Below are positions 40,239 to 48,188 of a stretch of 48,298 nucleotides of DNA, in pieces. How positions within the stretch are numbered: position 1 is the stretch's first letter; every line of letters begins with the position of its first letter. The notes beneath the pieces were generated by a model, which was not told the DNA's origin, ran no database searches, and saw nothing but the letters and a program-made list of their open reading frames with translations. The position numbers and the translations under genes are program-made. This DNA is from Chthonomonas sp. UBA2362 (GTDB lineage Bacteria; Armatimonadota; Fimbriimonadia; Fimbriimonadales; Fimbriimonadaceae), in the NCBI GenBank assembly GCA_002344135.1, contig DDTO01000004.1, positions 1 through 48,298 on the forward strand, in the 5' to 3' direction.

Positions 40239-42488
40239 CTAGGCTTGCCGCTGCATCATGCTCTGGAGCCGGGTCTGCTGCTGCTGCAGCTGGGCGATTG
40301 CCGCATCCATTGCCGCGAAGCGCTGTCGGAGCATGACTTCCTTGACCGAGAGCCGACTCTGAAGGGTGGTGACGTTGGCACCGAGATCGTCGAACTGGCT
40401 CTGGAGCGATTTGTCGGTGCTCGAGAGCAGGCCATTGACGCTGTCGGTGAAGGTTGCGATGAGGTCGATCGCCTTGGCGGCAACGCCCTTGGTATAGATG
40501 ACGTTGCCAACCAATCCGGTCGCCGTGCCCTTGTACTGGATCTGGAGCCCGTCGGCATCTTTATTCGAGCCCGACGAAGCGCCGGTCAGGAATTGGCCGC
40601 TTCCGGTCGCAGCTTGTCCGTTGATCGTGCCTGCGACATCGAGGCCGAGCGTGAGGGTTCCCGAGAACTCGCTCGTGCCGACCCCCGAGTTGTATGCTGC
40701 GGCCTCTTGATTGCTAGCGACTTCGAAGCGTCCGGCGCTGCCCCACACTTTGCTTCGGATTTCGAGCTTGCCGCCGACGACGTCGGCAGAGACCAGTTCC
40801 CTGAGTTTGCTGTCCGAGTTGATGAGGTCGCGGGTCTGCTCTACCGAATGGCCAGTGGGAATGGCGAGCTGGTAGTCGGTACTGAAGAGAGTTCCAGAGA
40901 AGGTGAGCACTTCTCCTCCGGCGTTCGCTTGGGTCTGCGCCAATGCCGCGGCAAAGTGCGTCTTGGTGGCAACTTGGGAGATCTCGACGACATACCCGGA
41001 TGGCCCTGACGGGCGAGTCGCCGATCCGCCGGCTACGAAAACCAGGTCGTTCACTGTCGTCGAGCCGGTCGCTCTCATGAGTGCCCCTAGCGAGGAGATG
41101 TTGGAGACGATCGCCGCGTCGAGCACAGTCTCGTCGAGGGTGATCTTGCCCTTGTCGTCGAAGGAAAACCCAATCTGAGCCAGGTTGGAATACGACCCGC
41201 CTGTATTCGAAACCGAATCGAAGAGGAGGCTCGAAATCGCCGTTTCTACCTGAGCTGCGATGGTATCGCCGAAGAGCGGGCCAGCCGAGTAGCTTTGCTG
41301 GTCGAACTTGCTGTTTTGCTGGATGAAGTCGATCAACTGGTTATAGGCGTCGGCAAAACCCTTGATCGTTTTCTTCGTTTGCTCAGTATCGCGGGTGATC
41401 GACAGCGTCGTCGTCTCCGGGCTCGATGGCGTCCCCTTCAGCAGTGTGAGGGTGACGTTCGGGATTATACTTGTCACGGCGTTGGTAGTGCTGCTGAGGT
41501 GGACGTTGTCGAGTTTGAACTTCGCATCCTGGGCGGCAACGATTTCGTTCGTGCGTTTCAGCACACCGAGGTTCAACCAGAAATCGCCCTCGGGCCCGAA
41601 GTTGGTGGCGCCTGTCACTTCCAGGCGGTAGGTCGTTAAGCCGTCGACAGTCTCGGAAGCCACGGTGGCGGTCGCCCCGATCCCGGCCGCGTTGATCTTC
41701 GTGGCGAGGGTCTGGAGCGTGTCCGAGGAGGTCACCTCGATCGAACCCGTGCCGATGGAAACGATGGAGGTCGTCAGATCGCCCAGGTTGAGCAGCGATC
41801 CCAGAGCGGAAGACTGCGAGGTGAGACCGTAACTCGCTGCGCCGCCTGCTATCGGGTGTCGAAGCGAGGTCGCCGTGAAACCGAGGGAGCCGAGCACGTC
41901 CCCGGAGATGTCCTGAAGGCTTATCCGCTCTTTGAGGCCCGACTTGCTGCTGGTCAGCGTCATGTAGGCTTGGCCCGCTCCGCCGTCGATCAAGCTCGCG
42001 ACGACATTGCCGCCTGCGGAGTTGATCTTCTGAGCGATGCCGGCAAGCGAATCTGAAGCGACCACGGTCACTTCCTTTCCGTTGACCTTGAACGCTCCGG
42101 CTAAGCCGAGGGCGGTCGAGGTGTCGGCCTGGGCGGAAGAGCCGAGCTTGTGGGTCTGCGCGAGCTGAGAGACCTTGAGCGTGTACGATCCCTCGACGGC
42201 GCCGCTGGAGGCCGTAATGGTCGCCACCGAGGCGTCGCTCGCGCTCGCGCGAGCGGGGTTATAGGCGCTGGCCGAATTGAGGGAGTTCGCGGCAGAGGAA
42301 AGAGCTTGCACGCGACTCTTCAGCTGATTGTAGATGCCCATTCGCTCGGTGAGTTGCGCCTGCCTTTGCTGCAGACGACGAATGGGGATCTGCTCGAGCG
42401 ACATCAGCCGCTCGATGATCGAGTTTGTGTCGATGCCGCTTCCCAGGCCCGCAAAACTGATGCCGGACAGACTCGAACCGATGCTCAT
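40239..42488 (-). CDS. fliD: Flagellar filament capping protein FliD
   Basis: The 749-residue product caps the flagellar filament and guides flagellin assembly. The N-terminus (FAGLGSGIDTNSIIERLMSLEQIPIRRLQQRQAQL) is the FliD_N hallmark, and the C-terminal coiled coil (SVKEVMLRQRFAAMDAAIAQLQQQQTRLQSMM) is the FliD_C hallmark. Both ends are the oligomerisation helices. The middle is longer than in enteric FliD and rich in Ser, Thr and Gly, as usual for the exposed variable domains. AAGGAG lies 9 nt before the ATG. No fliS, flagellin or other flagellar gene is in the window. An HDOD gene lies 75 bp upstream on the same strand. Confidence 0.93.
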   Translation of the reverse strand: MSIGSSLSGISFAGLGSGIDTNSIIERLMSLEQIPIRRLQQRQAQLTERMGIYNQLKSRVQALSSAANSLNSASAYNPARASASDASVATITASSGAVEGSYTLKVSQLAQTHKLGSSAQADTSTALGLAGAFKVNGKEVTVVASDSLAGIAQKINSAGGNVVASLIDGGAGQAYMTLTSSKSGLKERISLQDISGDVLGSLGFTATSLRHPIAGGAASYGLTSQSSALGSLLNLGDLTTSIVSIGTGSIEVTSSDTLQTLATKINAAGIGATATVASETVDGLTTYRLEVTGATNFGPEGDFWLNLGVLKRTNEIVAAQDAKFKLDNVHLSSTTNAVTSIIPNVTLTLLKGTPSSPETTTLSITRDTEQTKKTIKGFADAYNQLIDFIQQNSKFDQQSYSAGPLFGDTIAAQVETAISSLLFDSVSNTGGSYSNLAQIGFSFDDKGKITLDETVLDAAIVSNISSLGALMRATGSTTVNDLVFVAGGSATRPSGPSGYVVEISQVATKTHFAAALAQTQANAGGEVLTFSGTLFSTDYQLAIPTGHSVEQTRDLINSDSKLRELVSADVVGGKLEIRSKVWGSAGRFEVASNQEAAAYNSGVGTSEFSGTLTLGLDVAGTINGQAATGSGQFLTGASSGSNKDADGLQIQYKGTATGLVGNVIYTKGVAAKAIDLIATFTDSVNGLLSSTDKSLQSQFDDLGANVTTLQSRLSVKEVMLRQRFAAMDAAIAQLQQQQTRLQSMMQRQA

Positions 42489-42563
42489 GTGCGAAGACTC
42501 CTTGATTCCATCATCGGCGCATCGAACCGGGGTCTCTACTGCAATTCGACCGGTATATCGATA

Positions 42564-43436
42564 TCACCCGAGGAGACCGATCGTGTCGGCCGCATCTTGA
42601 ACCTTCAGCGCGATCAGTTCCTCGAGGCCCTGGCAAGTCGCTGCATCGAAGCCGAGCCAAGCCATCACCGCGGGGTCGATCGTTCCGTCGGGCCAACCTG
42701 AATCGCCCGCCTGCACCGCATTCGCTAGGCGATCCGCCGCGTGAACGCAATAGAGCATCGGGAAGGGCTCTCCGCCAAAACCACCCTCGTGCCGGCCGAT
42801 GAGAATGACCAGCTGCTCGGGGAAGTTCCAGGCAAGGGCGAGGCGCTGACCAATTTCAGCATGGTCGTAGCCGAAGACGGGTCTTTCGACCACGGCGATG
42901 TTTTCCTTCTTCTTCTCAGCGGTTGCGAGCACGACTTGGTAGTTCGCGGTAAAGGTCGAGAAGAGGAACAGCTTGCCGACGTCGTGTAGCAGTCCGCCGA
43001 GGAATGCGGTCTCCTGATCCCGCTGATCGAGCCGTTTGAGCCGCGCGACCTCTTGGGCTGCCGATGCGGCACCGAAGGCGTGCTCCCAGCATGTTCGCTG
43101 AATCTCGCGAGCCCGTGGCGAGCGGGCGGTGAAGACGCTGAGCGCGCTCACGCTGAGAACGAGGTTGCGCACCTGCTGAAAGCCGAGGATAACGACCGCT
43201 TGGCCGATACTGGAGACTTGTCGTGGAAGACCGAAGTACGACGAGTTCACTACCCGCAGGAGTTTCGTCGAGATCGCCTGATCCGATCCGATCAACTCCT
43301 CGACTTCGGAGGAGGTCGTTTCGTCTCGGGATGTGACCTCGAGCAGACGGGTGACGACAGCGGGCAGGGCCGGCAGGTCCCGGAGGGCCTTGTCGACGTA
43401 CTGCTTACATGACAGCTTTCCAGCAGGTATGGACAT
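42564..43436 (-). CDS. HDOD domain protein
   Basis: The 290-residue product is a single HDOD domain: LPALPAVVTRLLEVTSRDETTSSEVEELIGSDQAISTKLLRVVNSSYFG, then AVVILGFQQVRNLVLS and GGLLHDVGKLFLF. HDOD proteins are signalling scaffolds related to HD phosphohydrolases, often linked to motility and c-di-GMP. The GGLLHDVGK motif keeps an HD pair, but the full HD-GYP set is not evident, so activity is doubtful. Position upstream of fliD on the same strand, 75 bp away, suggests a motility role and possible co-transcription. Confidence 0.85.
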   Translation of the reverse strand: MSIPAGKLSCKQYVDKALRDLPALPAVVTRLLEVTSRDETTSSEVEELIGSDQAISTKLLRVVNSSYFGLPRQVSSIGQAVVILGFQQVRNLVLSVSALSVFTARSPRAREIQRTCWEHAFGAASAAQEVARLKRLDQRDQETAFLGGLLHDVGKLFLFSTFTANYQVVLATAEKKKENIAVVERPVFGYDHAEIGQRLALAWNFPEQLVILIGRHEGGFGGEPFPMLYCVHAADRLANAVQAGDSGWPDGTIDPAVMAWLGFDAATCQGLEELIALKVQDAADTIGLLG

Positions 43437-43656
43437 GGTCGATTAGTTCGATTATCGGCGACATGGTCTGTGGATCTTTAGCCCCGAGCGAATCTCAATA
43501 TGAATTCTCGGCCACAGCTTGGCAGGACCAAAGACCGAGTGCGGTCACACCCTCGAACAGCGATTCGAGCTTCGTCGTCAAAGGCTTATGTATTCGGGTT
43601 TGGGCCGACTGGCGACTCCAGTGGGCCCTCCCATCGACCGAAAATCAACGACGGAA

Positions 43657-43968
43657 ATGGCGAACACTTGGACTCATGAATCGCTTCGAAGCAGACCACC
43701 GCGACGGCTGCGCCATCGCGCGATCAAGGCCTGCCCGGTCTGTGGCGCTCTCAATGCGAAGTTGAACCGGGAGTGTTTCATATGCACGTGGAACGGTCGG
43801 TTCGATGAGGATCCCGAATCCATCGAGCGCGGGCTATACGACCTGATCGATCGGTGCCCAGAAATCGCCGAAATCCTCTTCGAATCCAACCAAGTTCGGC
43901 CCGGACTGCTCCAGCGCATCGGCCGGTTCTTCGCTCGGTTCCGGCGGAGAGTGGACGTTACCGTCTGA
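43657..43968 (+). CDS. Small zinc-ribbon protein
   Basis: From the ATG at 43657 the product is 103 residues. A basic N-terminus leads to a zinc ribbon with Cys26-x2-Cys29 and Cys40-x2-Cys43 (CPVCGALN ... ECFICTW). Then comes an acidic helical segment (FDEDPESIERGLYDLIDRCPEIAEILFE) and a basic tail rich in Arg and Phe. It probably binds zinc and perhaps a nucleic acid or protein; I do not recognise the family. Longer frames from 43519 add residues of unlikely composition. It ends 67 bp before folE2 on the same strand. Confidence 0.6.
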   Translation: MANTWTHESLRSRPPRRLRHRAIKACPVCGALNAKLNRECFICTWNGRFDEDPESIERGLYDLIDRCPEIAEILFESNQVRPGLLQRIGRFFARFRRRVDVTV

Positions 43969-44012
43969 CCGCTCTGCCTGATAACGAACGACCCTCCCGA
44001 GACGTAAGGGCA

Positions 44013-44032
44013 TACGTGCCAGTTGGCACGTA
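44013..44032. promoter_or_regulatory. Perfect 20-bp dyad directly before folE2 start
   Basis: TACGTGCCA (44013-44021) and TGGCACGTA (44024-44032) are perfect inverted repeats around GT, ending 3 nt before the folE2 ATG. It occupies the ribosome-binding region and no Shine-Dalgarno sequence is seen. As RNA it could form an 8-bp hairpin; as DNA it looks like an operator for a dimeric regulator. It does not match a known Zur box. Confidence 0.6.
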
Positions 44033-44035
44033 ACC

Positions 44036-44824
44036 ATGAAAGACCTGCGCTCGCCCCTGACCGATGTCCAGAACTCACCCGACGACCGCAATATCTCGAT
44101 CGACCGTGTGGGAGTTCGAAAGATCAAGTATCCGATCCGAGTGCTCGACCGCGCCAGCGGCGTGCAGCATACGATCGGCGACTTCACCTTAACGGTCAAC
44201 CTGCCGCACCACTTCAAGGGCACCCACATGAGCCGCTTCCTCGAGGCCCTCAACGAGCACAAGAGCGAAGTCAGTGTCGACGGTCTTTCCAGCCTGCTCA
44301 AGAGTTTGAAGGATCGCCTCAGCGCCGAATCGGCCCACCTCGAAGTCAGGTTCCCCTTCTTTATGACGAAGAAGGCGCCGGTGACCGGAAAGGAGGGCAT
44401 GATGGAGTACGCGTGCGGCTTCGTGGCCGAAAGCAATGGTGCCGAAGATTTCGAGATCCTGGTGGAGGTTCCGGTCACGACCCTCTGCCCTTGCAGCAAG
44501 GAAATCAGCGAAGCCGGCGCCCATAACCAGAGGGGATACGTCTCGGTTCGCGTACGAACTCGCGAATTCGTCTGGATCGAGGAGATCGTCGAACTGATCG
44601 AGTCCTGCGCCTCATGCGATCTTTACCCGGTGCTTAAGCGGCCCGACGAGAAATACGTCACCGAGAAGGCCTATGCCACGCCGCGCTTCGTGGAGGATAT
44701 GGTGCGCGAGGTCGCCCTGGCTTTCGATAGAGACGGCCGTTTCTCTACCTACGAAATCGAGGTCGAGAATCACGAGTCGATCCATGCCCATAACGCCTAC
44801 GCCTACCTGCGGCGAGGGTTCTAG
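44036..44824 (+). CDS. folE2: GTP cyclohydrolase IB (FolE2)
   Basis: The 262-residue enzyme converts GTP to 7,8-dihydroneopterin triphosphate, the first step of folate and of queuosine-type pathways. FolE2 is the metal-promiscuous version, often used when zinc is short. The N-terminus has DVQNSPDDRNISIDRVGVRKIKYP, and the active site has Cys151 in TTLCPCSKEIS and the motif GAHNQRG at 161-167, both standard for FolE2. The length is normal. The dyad at 44013-44032 sits against its ATG. It converges on the gene at 44828 with a 3-bp gap. Confidence 0.95.
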   Translation: MKDLRSPLTDVQNSPDDRNISIDRVGVRKIKYPIRVLDRASGVQHTIGDFTLTVNLPHHFKGTHMSRFLEALNEHKSEVSVDGLSSLLKSLKDRLSAESAHLEVRFPFFMTKKAPVTGKEGMMEYACGFVAESNGAEDFEILVEVPVTTLCPCSKEISEAGAHNQRGYVSVRVRTREFVWIEEIVELIESCASCDLYPVLKRPDEKYVTEKAYATPRFVEDMVREVALAFDRDGRFSTYEIEVENHESIHAHNAYAYLRRGF

Positions 44825-44827
44825 TGC

Positions 44828-45817
44828 TCAGCCGCCGAAGATGCCGCGCCACCCGTCGAGGATTCCGCTCCAAAGCCGATCGAAGGGAAGGCCGATCGCG
44901 GCGGTCGCCGTGGCAAGAGCCGCGCGGGCCATGAGCCAGTACCCCTTGGTCTTGCTCCAGGTCTCTTCCCCCTTTGCGACGACCGAACTCCACGCCTCGC
45001 GCGCACGATCCACGATGCCCGTCGGCTTGGGCTGAGCCGGTTCCTTATCCTTCAGCGCGACGTCGAGCACCATCTTAAGGACTCGCCGCGACTCGAGCTT
45101 CGTTTTCAAGTCCGTGACGGTGCTAACCGAGTTGCCGTTGGCCGAGAAGACCTTGACCACGCCGCGCTTCCGGTCGAAGATGGCTCTCCCGCTCCCGGTC
45201 ATCGTCGTTGCAACGGAGTTCGCCGCGTCCTTTCGATCGACCACGATTTCCTTGGCCTCGTTTTCCAGGACGGTGTAGGTCTGATTCATGATCATCTCGA
45301 CCTCGACCCATTCGTCCGAAACCAACGCCGCTGTACAATTGTAGACCACGTCACTGTCACCGAACGACTTCTTGAACTCCCACGCCTGACCCTTCTCGAC
45401 GCTGCTCTCCGGGAACTCGACGGGAAGATAGGTAATGTCGGGAAAGCGCTTGGCATCGAGGCCCGGCAGGCGAACCGGGAGCTTCAGATCGGGCGCGTCG
45501 GTCTTCACGATCCGGCCTCCACGGGTGAACTGGATCGTCGTCCGGGGGAAGAACTCCTTGACGCTGTCGACCGTAAGAGGAAGTTCGGCCCCGTTGAACG
45601 AAAGCTTGAACTTCTTGATCTCGCTGGCCGCGCGCAGATTCGCGCCTTCGGGAGCGAGACCGTCGACCGAAACACCCATGTTGACCTCGACCTTGCCTTC
45701 CTGTCCTCCGAGCACCGGGATGAACCCCTCGAAGCCGACTTTCACGTCATAGGTCAGCTTCATTTCGGGGGCAAACCCATAGGCGACCGGCGCGAGAACG
45801 AGAAGCGCGATGATCAT
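44828..45817 (-). CDS. Exported protein of unknown function
   Basis: The 329-residue product has a signal peptide (about 1-14) and a beta-rich body with LTYDVKVGFEGFIPVLGG, then LPVEFPESSVEKGQAWEFKKSFGDSD, a segment with GSGRAIFDRKRGVVKVFSA and a basic, Trp-containing C-terminal helix. Its central pattern, a Pro-rich strand followed by KGQAWEF/PGESWTR, also occurs in the product of 46272-46991, so the two may be distant relatives. I do not recognise the family. The start is an ATG with AATGA just upstream. It lies head-to-head with the DUF167 gene at 45872. Confidence 0.6.
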   Translation of the reverse strand: MIIALLVLAPVAYGFAPEMKLTYDVKVGFEGFIPVLGGQEGKVEVNMGVSVDGLAPEGANLRAASEIKKFKLSFNGAELPLTVDSVKEFFPRTTIQFTRGGRIVKTDAPDLKLPVRLPGLDAKRFPDITYLPVEFPESSVEKGQAWEFKKSFGDSDVVYNCTAALVSDEWVEVEMIMNQTYTVLENEAKEIVVDRKDAANSVATTMTGSGRAIFDRKRGVVKVFSANGNSVSTVTDLKTKLESRRVLKMVLDVALKDKEPAQPKPTGIVDRAREAWSSVVAKGEETWSKTKGYWLMARAALATATAAIGLPFDRLWSGILDGWRGIFGG

Positions 45818-45859
45818 AATCTCATTGTGGACGATCGGTGAGAGGCAGAGGCACGCGGA

Positions 45860-45865
45860 TAGAAT
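45860..45865 (+). promoter_or_regulatory. Putative -10 element of a leaderless promoter (DUF167 gene)
   Basis: TAGAAT is followed by a 6-nt spacer (CGAGCA) and then the ATG at 45872. No Shine-Dalgarno sequence is present. Confidence 0.5.
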
Positions 45866-45871
45866 CGAGCA

Positions 45872-46150
45872 ATGTCCGGATCACTCCCTATACGTGTCAC
45901 GCCCAGGGCTTCCCGCGAGCACATCGAGCGCGGCGACGGGGGGGAGTGGAAGGTCTTCGTGACCGCGCCGCCGGTCGGCGGCCAAGCCAATCGCGCGGTT
46001 TGCGAGCTTATCGCGCGAAGACTGGGAGTATCGAAGTCCGCCGTATCGATTCGCACCGGTCACACGTCCAGAACGAAGGTGCTCGCGATCGAAGGAATCG
46101 GCGAGGACGAAATCGAACGCCGGTTGACCGAAGACGCTTCGAGCCCCTAA
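45872..46150 (+). CDS. DUF167 (YggU) family protein
   Basis: The 92-residue product matches the DUF167/UPF0235 family: LPIRVTPRASREHIE, VFVTAPPVGGQANRAVCELIARRLGVSKSAVSIRTGHTSRTKVLAIEGI. The family is small, cytoplasmic and universal, with no settled function; several lie beside YggT or pyridoxal genes, not seen here. Length is normal. It is preceded by a TAGAAT hexamer 6 nt before the ATG, so it is probably made from a leaderless mRNA. Confidence 0.88.
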   Translation: MSGSLPIRVTPRASREHIERGDGGEWKVFVTAPPVGGQANRAVCELIARRLGVSKSAVSIRTGHTSRTKVLAIEGIGEDEIERRLTEDASSP

Positions 46151-46155
46151 AGCGG

Positions 46156-46161
46156 CATAAT
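46156..46161 (+). promoter_or_regulatory. Putative -10 element for gene at 46272
   Basis: CATAAT lies 5 bp after the DUF167 stop, with the next gene starting at 46272. It would give a leader of about 104 nt containing a hairpin and a Shine-Dalgarno sequence. No good -35 element was found. Confidence 0.3.
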
Positions 46162-46225
46162 TGCGCGTCGGTTGCGTCTTAGCGGCAACGTTTTACGTCG
46201 ATGGCCGGTATATCGTATGGGGAAA

Positions 46226-46249
46226 GGTCCCGACTTCGCGAGAGGGACC
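46226..46249 (+). promoter_or_regulatory. Leader hairpin before gene at 46272
   Basis: GGTCCC (46226-46231) pairs with GGGACC (46244-46249). The hairpin ends 3 nt before AGGAGG (46253-46258). It could affect access to that ribosome-binding site. Confidence 0.35.
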
Positions 46250-46271
46250 GATAGGAGGAATCACAACGCAC

Positions 46272-46991
46272 ATGAACGTTTTCAGATTGTCTTGCGCGCT
46301 CGGCGCGCTTTCGCTTCTCGCTACGGCTCCCGCGATCGTGGGCCAAGGTGAGGTTCAAATCGTTTGGCAGCCGAAGGCGGGGCAGGTTTCCAAGTACAAG
46401 ATGGAAGTCGATGCCGAGGGCGATTTCGGCCAAGGCCCGATGAAGATCAAGGTCACGATGGGCCTCTCCAACACGGTGAAGAGCGTCAGCGACAAGGAGG
46501 TCGTGATCGAGGGCAAGACCAACGACATGAAGGTCATGCTCGACGGCAACGAGTTGCCGATCGGCGACTCCGGCAACGACACCTCGACCAACACCTACAG
46601 CCTCAACGGCGACCTGATCTCCACGAAGTCGGCGATGGGCCAAGAGAACCCGCGCATGGAACAGATGACCTCGTTCCGATATCCGGACAAAGCCCTCAAG
46701 CCGGGGGAGTCTTGGACACGCGCCGTCAAGGGCGAAAAGGGCGGATTCATCCCGGCCATGGCAACCTACACCTATGTCGGACCGGACAAGGTCGGCAAGT
46801 GGGATTGCCACAAGGTCACCTTCGACTACAAGGAAACCGCGGGCGACAAGCCTTCCTCCTCGAAGGGCACCGTCTGGATCGACACGGTCTCGGGCGACGC
46901 CATCAAGCTGGACGTCACCATGAAGGACGTGGTCTTCCAGGAGGGGATGCCTGCGATGAACGCGACCGCGAAGATGAACCGCGTCGAGTAG
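46272..46991 (+). CDS. Exported protein of unknown function
   Basis: From the ATG at 46272 the product is 239 residues with a signal peptide (MNVFRLSCALGALSLLATAPA..., cleavage near VGQ). The mature part is beta-rich and Lys-rich: VQIVWQPKAGQVSKYKMEVDAEGDFG, KEVVIEGKTNDMKVMLDGNELP and FRYPDKALKPGESWTRAVKG. It resembles DUF6263-like and similar domains, and part of the 44828-45817 product. AGGAGG lies 13 nt upstream, rather far. A terminator follows. The function is unknown. Confidence 0.65.
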   Translation: MNVFRLSCALGALSLLATAPAIVGQGEVQIVWQPKAGQVSKYKMEVDAEGDFGQGPMKIKVTMGLSNTVKSVSDKEVVIEGKTNDMKVMLDGNELPIGDSGNDTSTNTYSLNGDLISTKSAMGQENPRMEQMTSFRYPDKALKPGESWTRAVKGEKGGFIPAMATYTYVGPDKVGKWDCHKVTFDYKETAGDKPSSSKGTVWIDTVSGDAIKLDVTMKDVVFQEGMPAMNATAKMNRVE

Positions 46992-47002
46992 AAGGCCAGA
47001 AG

Positions 47003-47035
47003 AAAGACCCCTCCTGCCTGCAGGAGGGGCCTCTT
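47003..47035 (+). terminator. Rho-independent terminator
   Basis: CCCCTCCTGC (47008-47017) and GCAGGAGGGG (47020-47029) form a 10-bp perfect repeat; at least 8-9 bp can close a hairpin. CCTCTTT follows. It lies 17 nt after the stop of the gene at 46272. Confidence 0.75.
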
Positions 47036-47099
47036 TATGCCGCTGGGCGACACCTGACATATTCCCCGTTATCGCGTGAATTCCTGCGCGATCGATCTG

Positions 47100-47105
47100 C
47101 ATAAT
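47100..47105 (+). promoter_or_regulatory. Putative -10 element of a leaderless promoter (gene at 47112)
   Basis: CATAAT, with TG just upstream, is followed by a 6-nt spacer (AGGCCC) and the ATG at 47112. No Shine-Dalgarno sequence is present. Confidence 0.5.
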
Positions 47106-47111
47106 AGGCCC

Positions 47112-48188
47112 ATGGCAAGGACGCTCCTCGGGGCGGCGTTCACCGCCCTCGTTGCCTGTTCAGGCGCCCAGACGGTCATCGCCAAGGACACTTGGCAAAG
47201 CGGCGCTTGGGCCACAGACCAGCCGGGCGCGACGGTCTTCGCCTCCGAAGACTTGTCCACTTACGGGCTCGCGATTCTCGTCTTTACCACTCCGCAAGCC
47301 GGCATTCTCGACCGGATTTCGATGAGCATCCTCGTACCGGTCGGGTTTGCCTGGACCGGCGCTGTGTTCGACTTCGTGATCGGGCGGAGCGCCACGCAGC
47401 TGTTCTCCCATCCTTTGAGCTTCGATGCCCGTTGGGCCGATCTGCAGCCGGTCAACCCCGACCACACGACCGTTGTCCAGATGACGGGCGGCGCGCAGCG
47501 ACACAACGTAGTGTTCGACTTCCGCTCGAAGAACTTCGCCCTCGCCCCCGGCGAGACCATCGGCGTTGGGTTCGGTATTCGCCATGCGAGCCAGAGCGGA
47601 ACCCGCCGGATCAGCTTCGCAAATCCGGCCCTGGTTCTCCCAGGGACGGCGATCGATGCCTACGTCCGCCGGACCGTCAACGACCATACCGTCGGCTTCA
47701 ACGACAACTGGAACTTCCCGAGCGACTGCTGGGCCTATCGCGCGACGATCTATACGGGCGGCGGCCCGAGCGTAACCGGCAAGGTCGAGTTCGGCGACTT
47801 CGTCGGCATTCCGCCTACAAGCGTGCTGCTTGAGTTCAAGAATGGCGCTGGACAAGTGGTCGCGACCCGGACGGCTTCACTAGACCCCGGCGGCAGGTTC
47901 ACCGTTCCCGCCCCGCCGTCGGGCACTTACTTCCTCTCGCTTAGACATCTCCATTGGCTCAGGCGGACGACCGGTCCCTGGATCACGCCCGCAGCGAGCG
48001 ATTGGGGCACCCTTGCCCTCGTCAACGGAGACATCGACGAAGATGACGAGGTCGCGATCGGAGACTACGCCATCCTCTCGACGAACTTCGGTACTGCCGG
48101 GCCAGAAGGAGACGTTAACGGCGACGGCGACGTCGACATCGGCGACTTCGCGATCGTCTCGGCAAACTTCGGTCGGGTGGGCGACTAG
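47112..48188 (+). CDS. Secreted protein with dockerin-like C-terminus
   Basis: From the ATG at 47112 the product is 358 residues. It has a signal peptide ending at LVACSG, which could be a lipobox. The N-terminal domain is beta-rich (KDTWQSGAWATDQPGATVFASEDL, DFVIGRSATQLFS, GVGFGIRHASQSGTRRISFANP) and not recognised. A Pro-rich carboxypeptidase-regulatory-like strand set follows (GKVEFGDFVGIPPTSVLLEF ... PSGTYFLSLRHLHWLRR). The last 53 residues (from about 306) carry two dockerin-like calcium loops, DIDEDDEVAIGDYAILS and DVNGDGDVDIGDFAIVS. These match the tail of the 6718-9615 product nearly word for word. The start shows the leaderless pattern. Confidence 0.8.
   Translation: MARTLLGAAFTALVACSGAQTVIAKDTWQSGAWATDQPGATVFASEDLSTYGLAILVFTTPQAGILDRISMSILVPVGFAWTGAVFDFVIGRSATQLFSHPLSFDARWADLQPVNPDHTTVVQMTGGAQRHNVVFDFRSKNFALAPGETIGVGFGIRHASQSGTRRISFANPALVLPGTAIDAYVRRTVNDHTVGFNDNWNFPSDCWAYRATIYTGGGPSVTGKVEFGDFVGIPPTSVLLEFKNGAGQVVATRTASLDPGGRFTVPAPPSGTYFLSLRHLHWLRRTTGPWITPAASDWGTLALVNGDIDEDDEVAIGDYAILSTNFGTAGPEGDVNGDGDVDIGDFAIVSANFGRVGD

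Noticed and set aside
44024..44040. TGGCACG of the folE2 dyad as a sigma-54 -24 element
   Set aside because: The matching TTGC at -12 is missing, and the site is against the start codon, so a promoter there makes no sense.
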